A stretch of 64,000 nucleotides of DNA from Linnemannia elongata (Eukaryota > Mortierellomycota > Mortierellomycetes > Mortierellales > Mortierellaceae). The stretch is from assembly GCA_036320915.1 (NCBI GenBank), contig JAXBDG010000012.1, positions 124,001 to 188,000 of the forward strand. Reading direction: 5' to 3'. A model generated the notes under the pieces. It saw only the letters and a program-made list of their open reading frames with translations, was not told the origin of the DNA and did no database searches. Positions within the stretch are counted from its first letter, which is position 1. Each line of letters opens with the position of its first letter. Below are positions 1-9,682 of the stretch, one piece after another. The position numbers and the translations under genes were made by a program.

Positions 1-3000
1 AAAAGAGAACAGTGTTGGCTGTTGAGATTCCAATAAGGCAACAGGCCAGTAGTTGTGGGATAGTGATGTTGAATTGGGGTTTGATATCAAAGGATGGTGG
101 TTGGAATGACAAGACCTTGTGAAGATCATCATCCGACCATACTGTTTTGGAGGTGTGTTGCTTAAGGATTGTTTGCCACGCAATGTACTTGGGGGTGCAC
201 TGAAAGGTGTGATGTGCCTTGTCCTCGTGTCGCTCTCGACAACCGGCCATGCTGCAGTGAGGTTCCTGCTTCCAGATCTTGTGACGTAGAGTTCCACAGG
301 GGAGCCAATCCCTTTTAAACCTCCACCACATGGTCCTAGCCCGGTGTGGTATCTTGGCTCTCCAGAATCGGCGCCATTGTTTTAAGGAACCCGCCTCTGG
401 ATGGGTTGATGAGTTTGGGTCTGGCGGTGTGTCCTGTCTCAGAAAGGTTCGAAGATGTTTAGTTGTAGCCAATTCGAGAGTAATGGGATTCTTGGTGTTT
501 GGTAGCAAAACTGAGGAGAGGATGCGTTGTGCCAGGGTGTCCTCCTGTGTGAGCTTGGGGGGGTTCGAGAGTGCTTGTTGCATGTTGTGACGCATCAACC
601 GACGTTCCTGATAGGCTTGGATTCCTAGCTCTGCTTGGATAAGGCAGATCTTGGGGGTTAGGTTCGTTCGCCTAACAAGTCGGAGGAGCCCATTGTCGTT
701 TGTGGAGAACTGGAAAAGGTCTTCCACTCGGAGTCTGAGGGCCTTGATGGTGGTGTCCGTCGTCTCAAACCACCATTCGATCGGTGAGGAGGCGAGAGTT
801 GCGGAGTCGGGTAGAGTGTCGGCAAGGGCCAGTGCTTTAAGGGAAGGAATGGAGGATGCTACAGTCACCAAGCGTTGCAGGCTGGGGAATCCCGCCAGCA
901 GTGATCTGTATTGTCCCTCCACAGGTGCTAGAAGGAATGCAAGGCGGTGAGAGGTTTTGGTTTTCCATCGAATGATGTCGAGAATGATATCCTTACCCCA
1001 AGAGATATTGGTGGCGAGGGCGTTGCGTATGTGTTTGAGTTGAAACACTTGACCTTGAATGGCTGGATCAATAACTCCCAGACCTCCTTTATCTCTCGGG
1101 GTAGTGATCACCTCCCATGATGGTCTTGGTTTGAAGGAGCACACGAAGCTAGAGACGGCGGACTTCACTTTCCGCAGAAAATCTGGCGGGGGTTTGACTA
1201 CCCAAGAAAGGTGCCATAGTCTGGAGAGGATGAGGGAATTGACAATGGTCGCTCGGCCTAGAACGGAGAGGGAGCGGGAAGAGTGAATGGCTATGGTTGA
1301 CTGTATTTTCTTCAGCATCTTGTCCCAGAATCCTTGTTCCTGGTTATGGTTGAAGGGGATCGGGAATCCCAGGTAAATTAAGGCGTTGGCGGAGTTATGG
1401 TCATGCCATTGAATGTGCAGCTGTTCAAGTCGAGTTTGCAATTCAATGGAATAGGAGGGGGCCATTGGGAAGGCTACGGTTTTGGACAGGTTGACTTTGG
1501 CGTTGGATGCGCGGCCATAGGTCTGTAGACAGTTCTCCAATGCTATCCATTCTGCTGTGGTGGATATAATGGTCATTAGGTTGTCTGCATAGGCGCCTAG
1601 TTTGATGGGTTCCGTGCGACCAGGGATTTCGATACCGTGGATGGTTGGGGATTGTTGAATGAAGGCAAGCAACGGCTCAAAGGCGAGGTTGAAGAGAAGG
1701 GGAGATAGCGGATCACCCTGGCGGAGTCCTCTTGATTGTGGGAAGGTATCTGATACGAAGCCGTTGATGTTGAGGGCAATCTTCGTGGAGAAGAAGAGTT
1801 GAACGACCGACTCGATGACACTTGATGGAAATCCAAAACGTCTCAAGACTTGTCGTAGATAAATGGGATGCACACGGTCGTATGCTTTTTCCTGGTCCAG
1901 TAGTATGCCAACATGCTTTGTCTTCCTTGTGTTACAGTACTCCCGAAGGGTGGTAAGCACTAAGCCATTGTCTGCTATGTGTCGTCCTGCCGTGAACCCG
2001 GTTTGGTATGCTCCTGTTAGCTTGGACATGTGTGGCTGAATGCGTAGGGTAAGGATTTTGGTGAATAGTTTGGCGTCCGAGTTGATGAGTGAGAGGGGTC
2101 TCCAGTTAGCCAGTTTTGTTGCGTCTCCTTTTTTGAAGAGGAGGATCATCACTGTCTCCTGCCAGGATGCGGGGAAGGTGGCGTGAGTCAGCGCGTCGTT
2201 GATGATTGTGGTGAATAGTTCCTTGATCCAGGGTATGAGAAGGATGTGTCGGTAAAGCTCGAAAGGCAACCCATCCTTGCCTGGGGCTTTGCTGAGTGGC
2301 GATCTGCTCACTACGTCGTCTATCTCTTCTGGTGTGACGTCCCTTTGGAGACGAATGCTATCCTGATCGGAGAGGATTGCTTGAGGGGGGATAGCGTTCA
2401 GTAGTTGGTTTGTCGCATCCTGGTCTGAGGGGTCACAGGAGTAAAGTTGTGAGTAAAAGTCTGTTGCTACGTTTAGTCGTTCTTCGGTTGTGGTTGTTAG
2501 GGCGTTGGTGGCAGGGTTGAGCAAGTGAGGTACAAGTCGTTTTTTGTTGCGTTGGGAGATCGCTCGGAAGAAGTAGGAGGTGTTGCCTTCCCCTTGTTCA
2601 CGCCACAAAGTTCCCGAACGAAGGGCATAGGCATCCAGGTCTTCCGATGTGTGATGTTGGAGAGTTGATTCCAGGGCTTCCAGTTCCAGTATGATGGTGT
2701 CCTTTGTTGCACCGGAAGCAAGGGAGAGCTGGGCTAGTTTGTTTTGACGTTGTATGTTGAGTTCTCTTATGGCGGATTGTTGATCCTGTTTCCTTTTGAT
2801 GGAGGCAGAGATGCAGAATCGTTTGATTTCGGTCTTGACTCTGTCCCAGTGTTGAGTGTTGCTTTGGTGAGGATGTGGTGAGGAGAATGCGGTCAAGTGT
2901 TCGGTGAGTTCTTTGAGGAAGTCACTGTTGAGGAGCCGGGTATTCATTCGCCATATCCCTCGACCTGTCACAGGGGCGGAGGTGAGGGAGAGTGTCAGTA

Positions 3001-3682
3001 CCAGCATATCGTGGTCCGAGAAGGGAGATGTACAGAGTTGCTCAGATTTAGATACCTGTGAGAGGAAGTGGATAGAGGAGAAAATGTAATCAATGGTATG
3101 GCGGGCTTTGTTTACTGTATGGGTGTGAGTGGGTTTGGGATCAGTGTGGGGTGGAGTGATGCAGTCTACAAGATGAGTGTCAACCCAGTCCTGAAACAGG
3201 GGGTGGGGACGGGGATGAGTGTGGTGTTTGAAGTTGAGGTCGCCTAAAAGAAAGGCCTTTGGAGGAGGGGAGAGAAAGAAGGGAAGTGACAGGCAGTTCA
3301 TCATAAATTGGCGTCGTGCCGTCTTGTTGGCTGGGGCATACATAATGCAGAAGGTGGCCGTGAAGGATGTGGATGAGGAGGAGACAGTAGTAACAATAAT
3401 TCTTCCTTCTTCTGCATAAGAGGTGTTAGAGAAAGAAAGGTCAGGGTCGCGAAGAAGAAGTGCACAGTGAGAAGACCAGACAGAGCTATGAGTGTTGAGA
3501 TATTGATTGTAGTTGGTTTGTTCAGTGGTGGTTGGTGTTGACGGTAGGTTGATTTCCTGAAGTGCCATTATATCAAAATCCGTTTTCCGAAGCCAGGTGA
3601 AAAAGTTAGATGGACCGGTTGCATTGTTGTTCTGAAGGTGTTGCTTTCGCAATCCTCGTACATTCAGGCTCACGATCCGCAT
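1..3682 (-). CDS. LINE ORF2: APE endonuclease, reverse transcriptase, zinc-finger tail (partial)
   Basis: I followed this frame codon by codon from the ATG at 3682-3680 to the window edge: 1227 codons without a stop. The N-terminus is an apurinic endonuclease-like domain, with MRIVSLNVRG at the start, ALQEIN, LLGDLNF and SDHDMLVLTL. The reverse transcriptase follows, with KAPGKDGLPFELY, LLDQEKAYDRV (motif A), RGLRQGDPLSPLLFNLAF and AYADNL (motif C). Motif C normally reads ADD; here the second Asp is Asn (about 1582-1591). A Cys/His segment, CGTLRHKIWKQEPHC then H and C, resembles zf-RVT of plant and fungal LINEs (about 200-300). The only in-frame stop is upstream, at 3703-3701. The protein would nick target DNA and copy the element RNA there. 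Confidence 0.93.
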   Translation of the reverse strand, partial: MRIVSLNVRGLRKQHLQNNNATGPSNFFTWLRKTDFDIMALQEINLPSTPTTTEQTNYNQYLNTHSSVWSSHCALLLRDPDLSFSNTSYAEEGRIIVTTVSSSSTSFTATFCIMYAPANKTARRQFMMNCLSLPFFLSPPPKAFLLGDLNFKHHTHPRPHPLFQDWVDTHLVDCITPPHTDPKPTHTHTVNKARHTIDYIFSSIHFLSQVSKSEQLCTSPFSDHDMLVLTLSLTSAPVTGRGIWRMNTRLLNSDFLKELTEHLTAFSSPHPHQSNTQHWDRVKTEIKRFCISASIKRKQDQQSAIRELNIQRQNKLAQLSLASGATKDTIILELEALESTLQHHTSEDLDAYALRSGTLWREQGEGNTSYFFRAISQRNKKRLVPHLLNPATNALTTTTEERLNVATDFYSQLYSCDPSDQDATNQLLNAIPPQAILSDQDSIRLQRDVTPEEIDDVVSRSPLSKAPGKDGLPFELYRHILLIPWIKELFTTIINDALTHATFPASWQETVMILLFKKGDATKLANWRPLSLINSDAKLFTKILTLRIQPHMSKLTGAYQTGFTAGRHIADNGLVLTTLREYCNTRKTKHVGILLDQEKAYDRVHPIYLRQVLRRFGFPSSVIESVVQLFFSTKIALNINGFVSDTFPQSRGLRQGDPLSPLLFNLAFEPLLAFIQQSPTIHGIEIPGRTEPIKLGAYADNLMTIISTTAEWIALENCLQTYGRASNAKVNLSKTVAFPMAPSYSIELQTRLEQLHIQWHDHNSANALIYLGFPIPFNHNQEQGFWDKMLKKIQSTIAIHSSRSLSVLGRATIVNSLILSRLWHLSWVVKPPPDFLRKVKSAVSSFVCSFKPRPSWEVITTPRDKGGLGVIDPAIQGQVFQLKHIRNALATNISWGKDIILDIIRWKTKTSHRLAFLLAPVEGQYRSLLAGFPSLQRLVTVASSIPSLKALALADTLPDSATLASSPIEWWFETTDTTIKALRLRVEDLFQFSTNDNGLLRLVRRTNLTPKICLIQAELGIQAYQERRLMRHNMQQALSNPPKLTQEDTLAQRILSSVLLPNTKNPITLELATTKHLRTFLRQDTPPDPNSSTHPEAGSLKQWRRFWRAKIPHRARTMWWRFKRDWLPCGTLRHKIWKQEPHCSMAGCRERHEDKAHHTFQCTPKYIAWQTILKQHTSKTVWSDDDLHKVLSFQPPSFDIKPQFNITIPQLLACCLIGISTANTVLF

Positions 3683-5187
3683 TATTTTTTCCAGCTGGTT
3701 CTAGAAGTAGATTTATTGATGGGTCTTCCTCCTTTGGTGTACTTCTTGTTAGTTGCTTTGGGGGTAATCATATCTGTTGTGGCGATCAGAGGTCTGAAAA
3801 CAGTGCGAGCCTTGATGCGAGCTGCTATCGAATTGTTCACCACATCCTTCATAGGCTCATCATTTTCATCAGATGAATTGGTAGGGGGTAAGTTGTTGAT
3901 ATTGTTGGCATCTATGTCCAGGTCTTCCAAGTCAGCCTCCTCCAGACTGACATCACCATCCTGGTCCACTTCTGTTCTGCCCTTACCCTGGCTCTCACTC
4001 ACAGTGATGTCATCGTTGGAGGTGTTGGAGGGAGATTCATTTTCGGTCAAATCCACTACATGGGGCTGGGAGATGACATCAGTAGTGGTCATAGCGGGCT
4101 GATTGGTGTTTGAGGCCAGATTAGGCTGCTGAGAGCCCTCAGGAAGAGGGGAAGAAAGAGAAGAAGGAGAAGAAGGAGAAGAAGAAGAAGAAGAAGAAGA
4201 AGAAGAAAGTTCAGCAGGGGACGTATTGGTGGGTTGCCCTCTCACAGGCATCTTACCTTTCGCTCCCTTTGCATCTCTCGCCGAGAATCTCGAACAAGTA
4301 AAGCTGACATGACCATTGGCGTTGCACGCACTGCATACAATAGCCAGACGCTTGGGACACTGGGGAATGAGGTGCCCATCTCCCTTGCAGTAGTTACAGA
4401 AGGGGGAGGCACCCATCCAGCTGATTCGGCAGGGGGCCTTTTGGCGGCTTCCTAAAGACAGTAGGCGACCGATCTTGCAGTCTTCCGCGGTCTTGTCGCT
4501 TTTGACGTAGACAGTGAACTGACTGCGGGCTTCGTAATTACCGTTGGGGGTGGGGAACATGGGGACCTCGATTTTGATGACTTTGCCCATTTTCATGGTG
4601 TCCTCAAAATACCAAGAGCAGAACTGCTCCAGGGGGACGCCAAAGTCAAGGGAAGAGTGGAATTGATAATCCGTAAAGACGAAACGGGTGATAATGTGGG
4701 AGATTGTGGAAGATAGAGGAGCATACTTGGTGCCATCGTACATGATGGGGGTGGTGGAGAGAATGATGGGATCCAGAGATTCGTGGTAGACAATTTCGAT
4801 GCGGTGGTGGACACCATCAGCGCATGGGTAAGCCATGTTGCTGATGATGTGAAAGGGGTCCAAGTCGCTGTGGGCTTGGAAGAGGGTTGAGTGGGTAGAT
4901 CTGGCAGCGTCCGAAAACGCACCAGGGGAGATTGTTCTGGGGGCGATATAGGCCACTGCTCTTGGGTTCACCAGGTCTCCCAGACGGGCTCCCTTTGGCG
5001 CAAGGGCGGTGGCAGCAAGGTGACCCTCTGCAGGGTCAGTGAACACTGGGTGGAGCTTGAGTTTGTGCATGTTACGGATTCCAGCTGCCTTGGAAGCGTA
5101 AGTGGGAGATGGTGGGGACCCGATTGAGGGCAGGGGTTGGGAGGGTGGGTCTCCATCTCGGTGTTGATGTTGCTCCTGGTTTGGCAT
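3682..5187 (-). CDS. LINE ORF1: gag-like RNA-binding protein with two CCHC knuckles
   Basis: A 501-codon frame whose C-terminal half holds two CX2CX4HX4C knuckles, CNYCKGDGHLIPQC and CSACNANGHVSFTC, the usual ORF1 signature in plant and fungal LINEs for binding element RNA. A serine run (coded by GAA/GAG-rich DNA on the other strand near 4165-4210), an acidic stretch and a basic tail follow. Its stop TAA (3684-3682) shares one base with the ATG of ORF2, giving TAATG. This suggests termination-reinitiation coupling, as known for the insect LINE SART1. The start MPNQEQHQH is the first ATG; no upstream in-frame alternative was seen. Confidence 0.9.
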   Translation of the reverse strand: MPNQEQHQHRDGDPPSQPLPSIGSPPSPTYASKAAGIRNMHKLKLHPVFTDPAEGHLAATALAPKGARLGDLVNPRAVAYIAPRTISPGAFSDAARSTHSTLFQAHSDLDPFHIISNMAYPCADGVHHRIEIVYHESLDPIILSTTPIMYDGTKYAPLSSTISHIITRFVFTDYQFHSSLDFGVPLEQFCSWYFEDTMKMGKVIKIEVPMFPTPNGNYEARSQFTVYVKSDKTAEDCKIGRLLSLGSRQKAPCRISWMGASPFCNYCKGDGHLIPQCPKRLAIVCSACNANGHVSFTCSRFSARDAKGAKGKMPVRGQPTNTSPAELSSSSSSSSSSPSSPSSLSSPLPEGSQQPNLASNTNQPAMTTTDVISQPHVVDLTENESPSNTSNDDITVSESQGKGRTEVDQDGDVSLEEADLEDLDIDANNINNLPPTNSSDENDEPMKDVVNNSIAARIKARTVFRPLIATTDMITPKATNKKYTKGGRPINKSTSRTSWKK

Positions 5188-5579
5188 TGTGGAAAGAAGT
5201 TCCGGTTTTCCCTATCAAGTGAGAAGCAAGCTGAAAAAAAAGGAGATGACTGGCTGTTTCAGTTGTGTTCGTTTACAAAAGTTACTTCATGATCACTTTG
5301 CGAGCTTTGTGATAACAGCATCAGGCCATGAGTGATTGAGCTTTTCATGCCAGACGACGAAGGCACTCTTCTCCAAAGATGGGTGCGAGGGGATCTAGGA
5401 ATAGTCATCATTTCAACATGATTGAACTTTCGAGTTCTATTCTTACGGCGTGTCACCATCTCAGGGGTCGATGTTGAGTGTTGCGGATGAGTTTGATTTT
5501 CACCTCGTACTCAAGTTGGCGGCAGAATGTCGTCTTTTTTTTTGGCACAATGTTGGCGAGGCAATTTGTTGTTTCTTGG
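5188..5579. other. LINE 5' region and short host or spacer DNA
   Basis: This 392-bp stretch separates LINE ORF1 from the left repeat of the pogo-like element. It probably includes the LINE 5' UTR. No protein motif, splice pattern or repeat could be recognised; the small ORFs are not convincing. Confidence 0.4.
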
Positions 5580-5730
5580 TACACTCAATTCCTGCTAAGT
5601 GTCATGAATCATGACACTTAGCAGGAATAACATATTTTGCACAGTCTCATTGGCCAAAAGCCTCTTCAATTCATTCTTTTTATTCAGTTTTTTGGTCATG
5701 TGACAGGTCCAGCCTCTGTATTTTGAACGC
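5580..5730 (+). repeat. Left terminal inverted repeat, with internal palindrome
   Basis: Matches the reverse complement of 8617-8767 over its whole length. Bases 5588-5628 form a 41-bp palindrome with 20-bp arms starting ATTCCTGCTAAG around one central A, so the end itself can fold into a hairpin. The right copy (8719-8759) has the same arms with T at the centre, as expected for an inverted copy. Confidence 0.95.
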
Positions 5731-5829
5731 TAGAATGAACACGACATCTTGTCATACGTCTCATCAACTTGACTTCATCATCCAACCATTACAGTATTAT
5801 CTTTTTTCTACGGATTCTCCTTACTCCTC

Positions 5830-7692
5830 ATGACTGAACCCAAAAACCTCAAACCTGCATCCCAACGCAACACAACCCCCAACATAACCTTGTTAGAGAG
5901 GCTACATCGTCTCCAACAGTGGCTCTCTGACTGTGACACCTGTCGAACCGTATCTGGCTGTGAACTTTCAATAGCAGAGTACGAGCGAGCTCATGGCTGG
6001 ACATCTCACACCATCGAACGGCTTCTGAAGGACAGAGAAATGTTGGAGGCTGTGGATCCCGAGTTTGCCAATAAACCAGGGCTCTGACCGCCTTTATATA
6101 TATGGTTAGACCTTGTCAATTATGAGAATTTTGTTATACAATCCACATGTAATTGACAAGGTCTAGCCATAAAACATAGAAGGCGGTCAGAGCCCTGCAA
6201 TAAACGACGCCGGGCTGTTAAACGTCCATTTTACCCTGTAGAGGTCGTCCTAGTTGACTTGATCAAGGACATTCGGTCACGACACGTACCGGTGGATACG
6301 CTCCTCTTGAGGGCACTGGCTCAAGACTTTTATACAGTACTGGAGAGTCGAATGGGTTTTATGCCCTTCCCGCGCCCTGCCTTTGGTGGCTCATGGGTGG
6401 AAAGCTTCAAGAAGGCGTGGGGCCTGGATTTTCACAAGACGAAAGGTGAGGCGGGTTCAGTGGACTTGGCTCTGATTGCGGGCGATGTTGAGCGACTCAA
6501 GACCATTATTGCCGACTATCCCTTGGAGGATGTTTATAATGCCGACGAGACCGGCCTGTTCCTTCAGGCATTATCTCCCTGGACACTCGACTTTGGTCGA
6601 CAACCCGGTACCAAGTCTTCCTCGACCCGCGTATCTATCTTATTTTGTGTCAATTCGACTGGCACAGACAAGAGAAAGCCTTTTGTTCTAAGTATGTAAT
6701 CTGTAGCTTGCTATGATTAATGGTATGAGTAATATCCGCAACAGTTGAATCTAATATTTTGTAATTATTTAATTTTAATTAAAGGCAGCTCTCTCCCAAA
6801 TGGGTTCAAGACTGCCAAAGGTGCTTCTTTACGCAGCCAGGTTGATGTACTTCCATGGAAGCCGGCTCAGGATGCTGAGCAAGGATGGGGTAGTGGCTGG
6901 AGGGATGAGGTTGTTACAAAGGGCAAAGACAGGAAAAAACGGACGAGGACACAAAGACCGGATTACATGAACGCAGAAGCATTTTTGGCGTGGCTGCGCC
7001 ATACTCATCAGGATATTACGGCCAAGGATCCTGACAGGAGAATTCTTCTGTTGGTGGACAATTGCAGGGCACATACGGTTGCAATGCAATCACATAAGGA
7101 TTTCTCCAGCATCAGGATAGAGGGGTTGCCACCTAACTCTACGTCTGTCACACAGCCCCTGGATGCCGGGGTCATTGCCGATTTCAAGCGCCGCTATCGC
7201 CACCATGTCGCCAGCCGCGCTTATGAAAACAGTCTGCGCACGGGTGATAGGGCTGAAGCCAAAGTCTCGAATTTCGAGGGCTGGGAACTCATTGTTCGAG
7301 CATGGAAAGATGTTAAGCCGATGTCCATCAGGGATTGCTTTGCTCATGTCCCAATTCTGGATGACGTCCAGAAAAAGGAGTTGAGGACCGAGGACAGGAT
7401 TGATCCGGATATATATAACGCTATCACTGATGCATTCCAGGATATGACCATTCGGGCGTCTATGATGGATCAGGATCCGTTGAAGACATTGGAACGAACC
7501 TTTCCTGGAAGCTCTGGAGTAGCTTTTTTTCAATCAACTCAAACGACCAATCTCACTGCAGAATGCATCAGGACTGAGCGGGATTACTATACACAGCTCA
7601 GCACGTGTCGCGTCATACGATACGATCGGTCGACTCTTAGAGTGATCGATCGACTCTTGGCACTTGGGCGCAGTTTGTCTTCGCCCAAGTAA
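5830..7692 (+). pseudogene. pogo/Tigger-like DDE transposase, interrupted by a MITE
   Basis: The first segment, 5830-6076 (MTEPKNLKPASQ start), is an N-terminal helix-turn-helix region. The frame hits a TGA at 6085-6087 inside the MITE and resumes in the same phase at 6206, so removing the MITE and one target copy reconnects it. 6206-6691 holds the rest of the CENP-B-type DNA-binding region and the first catalytic Asp in YNADETGLF. An intron is likely at 6692-6784 (GTATGT to AAAG). The last segment carries the second Asp in LLLVDNCRAH and the third in TSVTQPLDAGVIADF, the DDE_1 pattern of pogo, Tigger and Fot1. With the MITE in place the transposase should be dead. The frame ends at TAA 7690-7692, but a GTAAAC donor at 7689 may splice it to the next segment. 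Confidence 0.88.
6077..6197 (+). mobile_element. hAT-type MITE, 121 bp, with 8-bp target duplication
   Basis: The ends are inverted copies of CAGGGCTCTGACCGCC, and homology continues inward through the GGTTAGACCTTGTCAATTA region, making a hairpin. The flanks are identical 8-mers, CAATAAAC at 6069-6076 and again at 6198-6205. An 8-bp duplication and a CAGGG end are hallmarks of hAT elements. It is too short to code for anything, so it would have been mobilised by a hAT transposase encoded elsewhere. Confidence 0.93.
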
Positions 7693-7874
7693 ACAATTAA
7701 TTAGCATAGCCACGTAAAGATATATATATGTAGTTTGTACCCAGATAGTTTAATCCTTACCTAGTAACTCGAATACACTTTGTCATAACACCTTGCCTCT
7801 CTCCCATTGAAAACCATCTTCCCCCACGCATCCCACTTCCAGCCTCTGCCTTGAGAAAGGTCAACCTCGCCTAG

Positions 7875-8667
7875 TGTCCTAGTCTTGATTCGCGACAGCA
7901 CGCTTCTGGATGGGTCTACTTTTCTCAACGATATCATTACTGAGCAAAAGAAGAATCGGTCTTTTATGCAGTGCTTTGATGTGGAGGAGAGAACAGTGCC
8001 GCTCGACGAACTTTGCCCTGACGACGATGATACCGACGATGAAGACTACGGCCTCGACTCTACAACTACGCAACAACCTGAGACATCGATTCTATCGCCA
8101 GACACGCACGTTTCACCGCAAGGAACACCCGGTTCCAACTCGGCTACAGCATCGTTGCCGATCCAGACAGCAATCAAGGCGGAGGAGGATATGCTTGTAT
8201 CGACCAATGGAGCGATGTTCTTGGCTTCGGAGACGAGTACAGCGCCGCATGGATCGAAGAAGAGAGATCTTCAAACCAGGAAGCAATCCTATTCATGGCA
8301 TGTGGGGGATCTGTGTTCTTCCGACATCTCTGACCCCGACTTTTATCAGTATGATGAGGATGAGAGCTTGGACGAGTCAGGAAGCGAGGATGAACGGATT
8401 GATGTTTTCCATCGAGCTGCTAAGCATCTGCAGGGCGATGAATACAAAACCGTCCGACATGCTCTAGATGTTGCTGCTGAGAAACTAGTCAGTCCTGCAA
8501 TTGGGTTTCCACCACCAGGATTCGCTAAAGAGTATCGCAGCAGACAGCGCAAGAGAATGTTGGAGGTGCACAAGCTTGCGGAGGACGATCAAATGATTCA
8601 AGAAAAGTTTGCACATGCGTTCAAAATACAGAGGCTGGACCTGTCACATGACCAAAAAACTGAATAA
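7875..8667 (+). CDS. Acidic protein of the transposon; probable last transposase exon
   Basis: About 263 codons without an in-frame ATG near the start, so it is more likely an exon than a separate gene. A donor GTAAAC at 7689 and an acceptor CCTAG ending at 7874 would join it in frame to the transposase (intron of 186 nt). The segment has acidic clusters (DDDDTDDEDYG, DEDESLDESGSEDE) and a basic/helical end with RSRQRKRMLEVHKL. The last 17 codons lie inside the right inverted repeat, so transposon end and protein C-terminus are under joint constraint. No domain was recognised. The alternative is an independent accessory ORF starting at a non-AUG codon. Confidence 0.55.
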
Positions 8668-8767
8668 AAAGAATGAATTGAAGAGGCTTTTGGCCAATGA
8701 GACTGTGCAAAATATGTTATTCCTGCTAAGTGTCATGATTCATGACACTTAGCAGGAATTGAGTGTA
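8617..8767 (-). repeat. Right terminal inverted repeat of the pogo-like element
   Basis: Reverse complement of 5580-5730. It includes the palindrome at 8719-8759 and overlaps the 3' end of the acidic reading frame up to its stop at 8665-8667. Confidence 0.95.
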
Positions 8768-9682
8768 CAAGCAATTTTATTCACGGCTCATTGTTATTCA
8801 ATGGCACAATAGGTATTTCTTTACACCAAGAAGTCAGCGCCATTCGTCGTGAAGGATCTTTCAGAGACGTGGTGGGCAAGAGTGGAATGGTCAGTGTGGC
8901 TGAATTGCTGAATGACGTTGTAACATCTTTATAGTGGGTGACGAAAAGAGGGGCGTTGATTCGTCATGGTGGAAAATCATGGACCAGCAGCACAACGCGT
9001 AGGTGCCTTAAAGAAAGAGGATGAGAAGAAAATGACCTTGTTTGCCGCGACGAGATTCAAAAAACATGACTGGCTAGTGGTGGAACGAGTGCGCTCATGG
9101 AAGACAAAGTCGACCAAGATTTTCAAGGAATTGCAGCGCGTTGTCGTCCGGAAGACCGTTAGTATCGCGCACAGGCGAATAATTGAGGCACCGTCTGCTT
9201 TCGGGAGCACCCTCCGTGTCTTCGGTGGCGACACTGGTGGTGAGTGTACAACACCTCGAGATTGTTGTTTTAGTAAAAGGTATAATGCTTCGACCTCGAT
9301 TTCCTGACAACTAATGATTGTTTTAAGGCTCCTTTCATTTGAGCCGCGAGTACCTCTGTATGGTCTACTAGCAGAGATACATGTACTTCGATGCCAGCGC
9401 TAAGGCTTGGTCAGAATCTTGCAATCGAGAGTAGGTATTGTGTACGTACACAAAATGTCTGGATGTTTAGCGTCAGCTAGTCGCAGCAGTTGCATGCTCA
9501 CCTGATAAGAGGAGACTATAAATAGAAGACAGATAGAAAAATAAAGAGGTTACGATACGTTTCTGTTTGGCTCACATCTTTTTTTCCTCTCTTGCATATA
9601 CACTCTCGTTCACTTTCTTACCACTTTCATATCTTTATTATTTGAAACAACACCCATCGGTGAAAAGTGGACAGTCAGACAT
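8768..9682. other. Intergenic; no recognisable gene
   Basis: A 113-codon plus-strand frame (8966-9307, start MVENHGPAAQ) and an overlapping 85-codon minus-strand frame are present. Neither shows a known motif, splice pattern or signal peptide, so neither is called. The segment from 9490 to 9600 is A/T-rich, with TATAAATAG at 9518. Confidence 0.4.

Larger units (their letters stand above)
1..5187 (-). mobile_element. L1/Tad-like LINE retrotransposon, 3' end beyond window
   Basis: Read on the minus strand, a gag-like ORF1 with two zinc knuckles is followed by an ORF2 with an APE endonuclease, a reverse transcriptase and a C-terminal cysteine/histidine finger. This order is that of L1/Tad-type non-LTR retrotransposons. 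Both frames are free of stops over everything visible, so this copy is young or under selection. The 3' end, poly(A) tail and target duplication lie left of base 1. The 5' UTR boundary was not found; it lies somewhere upstream of ORF1, between 5188 and 5579. Confidence 0.93.
5580..8767 (+). mobile_element. pogo/Tigger-like DNA transposon (Tc1/mariner superfamily), about 3.19 kb
   Basis: Two near-perfect 151-bp inverted repeats (5580-5730 and 8617-8767) bound the element. The outermost bases read TACACTC on the left and GAGTGTA on the right, so a TA duplication lies at each end, the target choice of Tc1/mariner/pogo elements. Inside is a CENP-B/Tigger-type transposase with a DDE catalytic core, then an acidic reading frame that runs into the right repeat. 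A hAT-type MITE later landed in the transposase gene. The near identity of the long repeats suggests recent activity. Confidence 0.92.

Noticed and set aside
330..3419. Plus-strand ORFs of 60-100 codons across the LINE
   Set aside because: They lie opposite the open ORF2 frame and carry no motif; composition shadows.
5830..6087. An independent 85-codon gene
   Set aside because: Its stop codon is contributed by the inserted MITE; the frame continues in phase beyond it as the transposase.
8966..9307. 113-codon plus-strand ORF
   Set aside because: No motif, no splice context, and comparable frames exist on the other strand.
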